Assembly: GCA_011319805.1 (NCBI GenBank)
Contig: SJRY01000325.1
Coordinates: 1-19,225 of the forward strand
Direction of reading: 5' to 3'
Source of the DNA: Macrocybe gigantea
Lineage: Eukaryota > Basidiomycota > Agaricomycetes > Agaricales > Callistosporiaceae
Length of the DNA stretch: 19,225 bases
This document shows, in pieces, positions 17,253 to 19,225 of the stretch. Position 1 is the stretch's first letter; every line of letters begins with the position of its first letter. Made by a program: the position numbers and the translations under genes. The notes below the pieces were generated by a model that saw only the letters and a program-made list of their open reading frames with translations, did not search any database and had not been told where the DNA came from.

Positions 17253-19225
17253 CAACACTTGATATTGACTGGTGCAATTGACGATGAGCTTCCACCGGAC
17301 CCTGTCACTGCAGTACATGATCGCATTGCAGCTCTGGCGGTTTTGGCTGAATACAAGGAACGTGAAAAGCGTCTGTGAACCGAGTTCAAGGACATCTTTG
17401 ATGTGCTGCCACACATAAGAAACTACCCACAGACACCGTCACATGAATCACACTGAAGGACGCATCAAAGACAATTGCGATGTGCTCCTATGCTTGTCCC
17501 TGTAAATATTGTAAGGCTTGGAAGACTTTGATTTCACAACATCTGGAAGCTGGCTGGATTAGGCCCTCAGATTTGCCCCATGCATCTCCCTCATTTATCA
17601 TCCCCAAGGTGGACCCGACAGTTCTGCCTTGATAGGTTAACAACTATCACCAACTAAATGAAAACTCAGTGGTAGACAGCCATCCATTGCCAAGGATCAA
17701 TAGTATCCTAAATAATTGTGCTAAGGGGAAGATTTGGTCGACATTGGACATGACAAACTCATTTTTCCAGATGCACATGCACCTGGACAACATTCCCTTG
17801 ACAGTGGTTATGACTCCATTTGGACTGTACGAGTGGGTGGTCATGCCAATGGGCTTTAAGAATGCTCTGTTGATACACCAGAGGCACGTCACTGCTGCGC
17901 TGCACAAATTTATTGGCAAGATTTGCCACGTATACTTGGACAATTATTATATGGTCAAACTCACCAGAGGAACACGAGCACTATGTCTGTTTGGTGTTGG
18001 AGGCTCTTCGGAGGGTGCGTCTGTATTGCAACCCGAAGAAGTCAAATTTCTTCCAAACTCGTGTCAAGTTCCTGGGGCACTTTGTCTTCCAAGATGGCAT
18101 CAAAGCAGACCCAGGAAAGGTGGAGTGTGTTCTGAACTGGCCTGTGCCATGGTGTGCTTGGGAAGTCCATGGGTTTCTGGGCCTTGTTTGCTATCTTGCA
18201 GTCTTTTTGCCTAAGTTGTCTCCGCACCTCACTCAGTTGAATCATTTAACAATGAAAGAAGCACAAAGGTCTTTCCCCGGTTGGACAGCTAAGGACCAGA
18301 TTGCCTTTGACAGCATCAAGCGTATGGTGACAGGTTGTGAGTGCTTGACAACAATCGATTATGATGCCCTGGATTCGAATAACATCTACATTACTACGGA
18401 CGCAAGCGATTTTGCTTCGGGTGGTGTCCTCTCATTTGGACCATCATGGGAGACAGCATGGCTGGTGGCATTCGACTCGACTATGTTCAAGAGTGCAGAG
18501 CTTAATTACCTGATGCATGAAAAGGAGCTACTCACCATCATCCGTGTTTTGAAGAAGTGGTGCCCGGAACTGCTAGGAGTGTCATTCCTGGTGTACACTG
18601 ACCATAAGACCCTGTTGAAACTTCCAGAACCAATGCAAACTCTCCAGGCGACAGGCGAGGTGGATGGAGTTCTTGTCACAGTACGATCTCCAGTTTGTCT
18701 ACATCAAAGATGAAGACAACACAGTAGCAGATGCACTGTCCCATATCTCAACCATTGTGGCATTGGACTCGGTGTCTATGGATGAACTTGCACATATGCC
18801 ATAGGCAATGGAGAGTGATGTGGAGGGCATCAGTGTTGCACCTATAGTGTGCATATTTAAAGGTCCTGAGGTATCAATATGACTCTCATCGAAGGCATTG
18901 GCTGGGTTGGCCAGCGCAGATCCTGCCCCGGCTGCTGAGGCATTTACAGGAAACATAGTCGGTGCTTTACATGAGCTCAAGATGGAGGATGATCTCCTCA
19001 AGGAAATCCAAGCCAGTTATACATCAGACCCATGGTGCGCCAAGTTGCCAAATGCACAAAAGAGCCTTGAATCTGTTGCCTTGTGGGACAATCTCTGGTT
19101 CATTGGTAATCAGTTAGTTATTATACTGAGAATCTCCAGGCTACGCGAGCGCATCTTTCAGCTCAGACATGACTCATTGGAATACTTTGGCTTTAACAAG
19201 ACATACGGATCACTGTGCGAATCAT
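17253..19225 (+). pseudogene. Ty3/gypsy pol of the third element: RT, RNase H, start of integrase (cut by window end)
   Basis: The RT palm is visible from about 17430 (HLEAGWIRPSD, PSFIIPKVDP, LDMTNSFFQ, PFGLYEWVVMPMGFKNA). The catalytic YxDD box reads YLDN at about 17932-17943, so the second Asp is lost. A frameshift follows directly, and RT continues in another frame (SPEEHEHYVCLVLEALRR, NPKKSNFFQTRVKFLGH). RNase H shows TTDASDFASGGVLSF near 18395, ELNYLMHEKELL and VYTDHKTLLKL near 18592. Another frame change at about 18630-18660 leads to WMEFLSQYDLQFVYIKDEDN and ADALS. The integrase zinc domain begins near 19140 (LRERIFQLRHDSLEYFGFNKTYGSL) and runs off the window. Stops are TGA/TAG and many Arg positions are Cys, Trp or His. 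It belongs with the gag-protease just upstream and is inactive. Confidence 0.9.

Noticed and set aside
1..19225. tRNA, rRNA, CRISPR and bacterial-type operon features
   Set aside because: Nothing resembling these was seen; the window reads as fungal, repeat-rich sequence with spliceosomal introns.

Overview
The window looks like a transposon-dense, accessory region of a basidiomycete (probably Agaricomycete) genome. The reasons are many introns of about 47-60 nt, Ty3/gypsy gag and pol sequences of the kind common in mushroom genomes, a hAT transposase, and an Spt5-like KOW protein of a type I recall as multi-copy in Agaricomycetes (memory of the family, not a search). I see no ordinary single-copy host gene and no tRNA or rRNA.

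Layout. 1-1532 is CpG-poor sequence with nothing recognisable. 1533-3840 is a decayed Ty3/gypsy pol on the + strand (end of RT, RNase H, integrase). 4498-4868 is the 3' end of a different, chromodomain-bearing gypsy element, followed by its LTR. That LTR is split by a complete 7,179-bp hAT DNA transposon (5082-12260) with perfect 17-bp terminal inverted repeats and a perfect 8-bp target duplication (GCCCCAGT); the LTR resumes at 12269-12392. 12591-14781 is a small, minus-strand gypsy-like element holding only a broken gag between two diverged LTR-like repeats. From 15357 to the window end runs a third gypsy element on the + strand (gag-protease, RT, RNase H, start of integrase).

The hAT element is the centrepiece. 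It carries two divergent genes: on the right (+) a nine-to-ten-intron hAT transposase (BED finger, RNase H-like core, hATC dimerisation domain), and on the left (-) an apparently intact, spliced Spt5-like transcription elongation factor gene of about 800 codons. Between them lies a long inverted repeat (8115-8353; the inner 86 bp of each arm pair perfectly around a 17-nt centre). Each arm encodes the same short N-terminal peptide reading outwards. On the minus strand this peptide ends at a consensus splice donor that joins in frame to the Spt5-like gene, so the palindrome looks like a mirrored first exon and promoter between cargo and transposase.

The hAT element is CpG-rich and mostly undamaged. 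All flanking retroelement sequence is CpG-poor, and most of its premature stops and substitutions are those expected from CpG decay (Arg to stop, His, Cys, Gln or Trp). The simplest history is old, methylated and deaminated gypsy copies into which the hAT element inserted recently.
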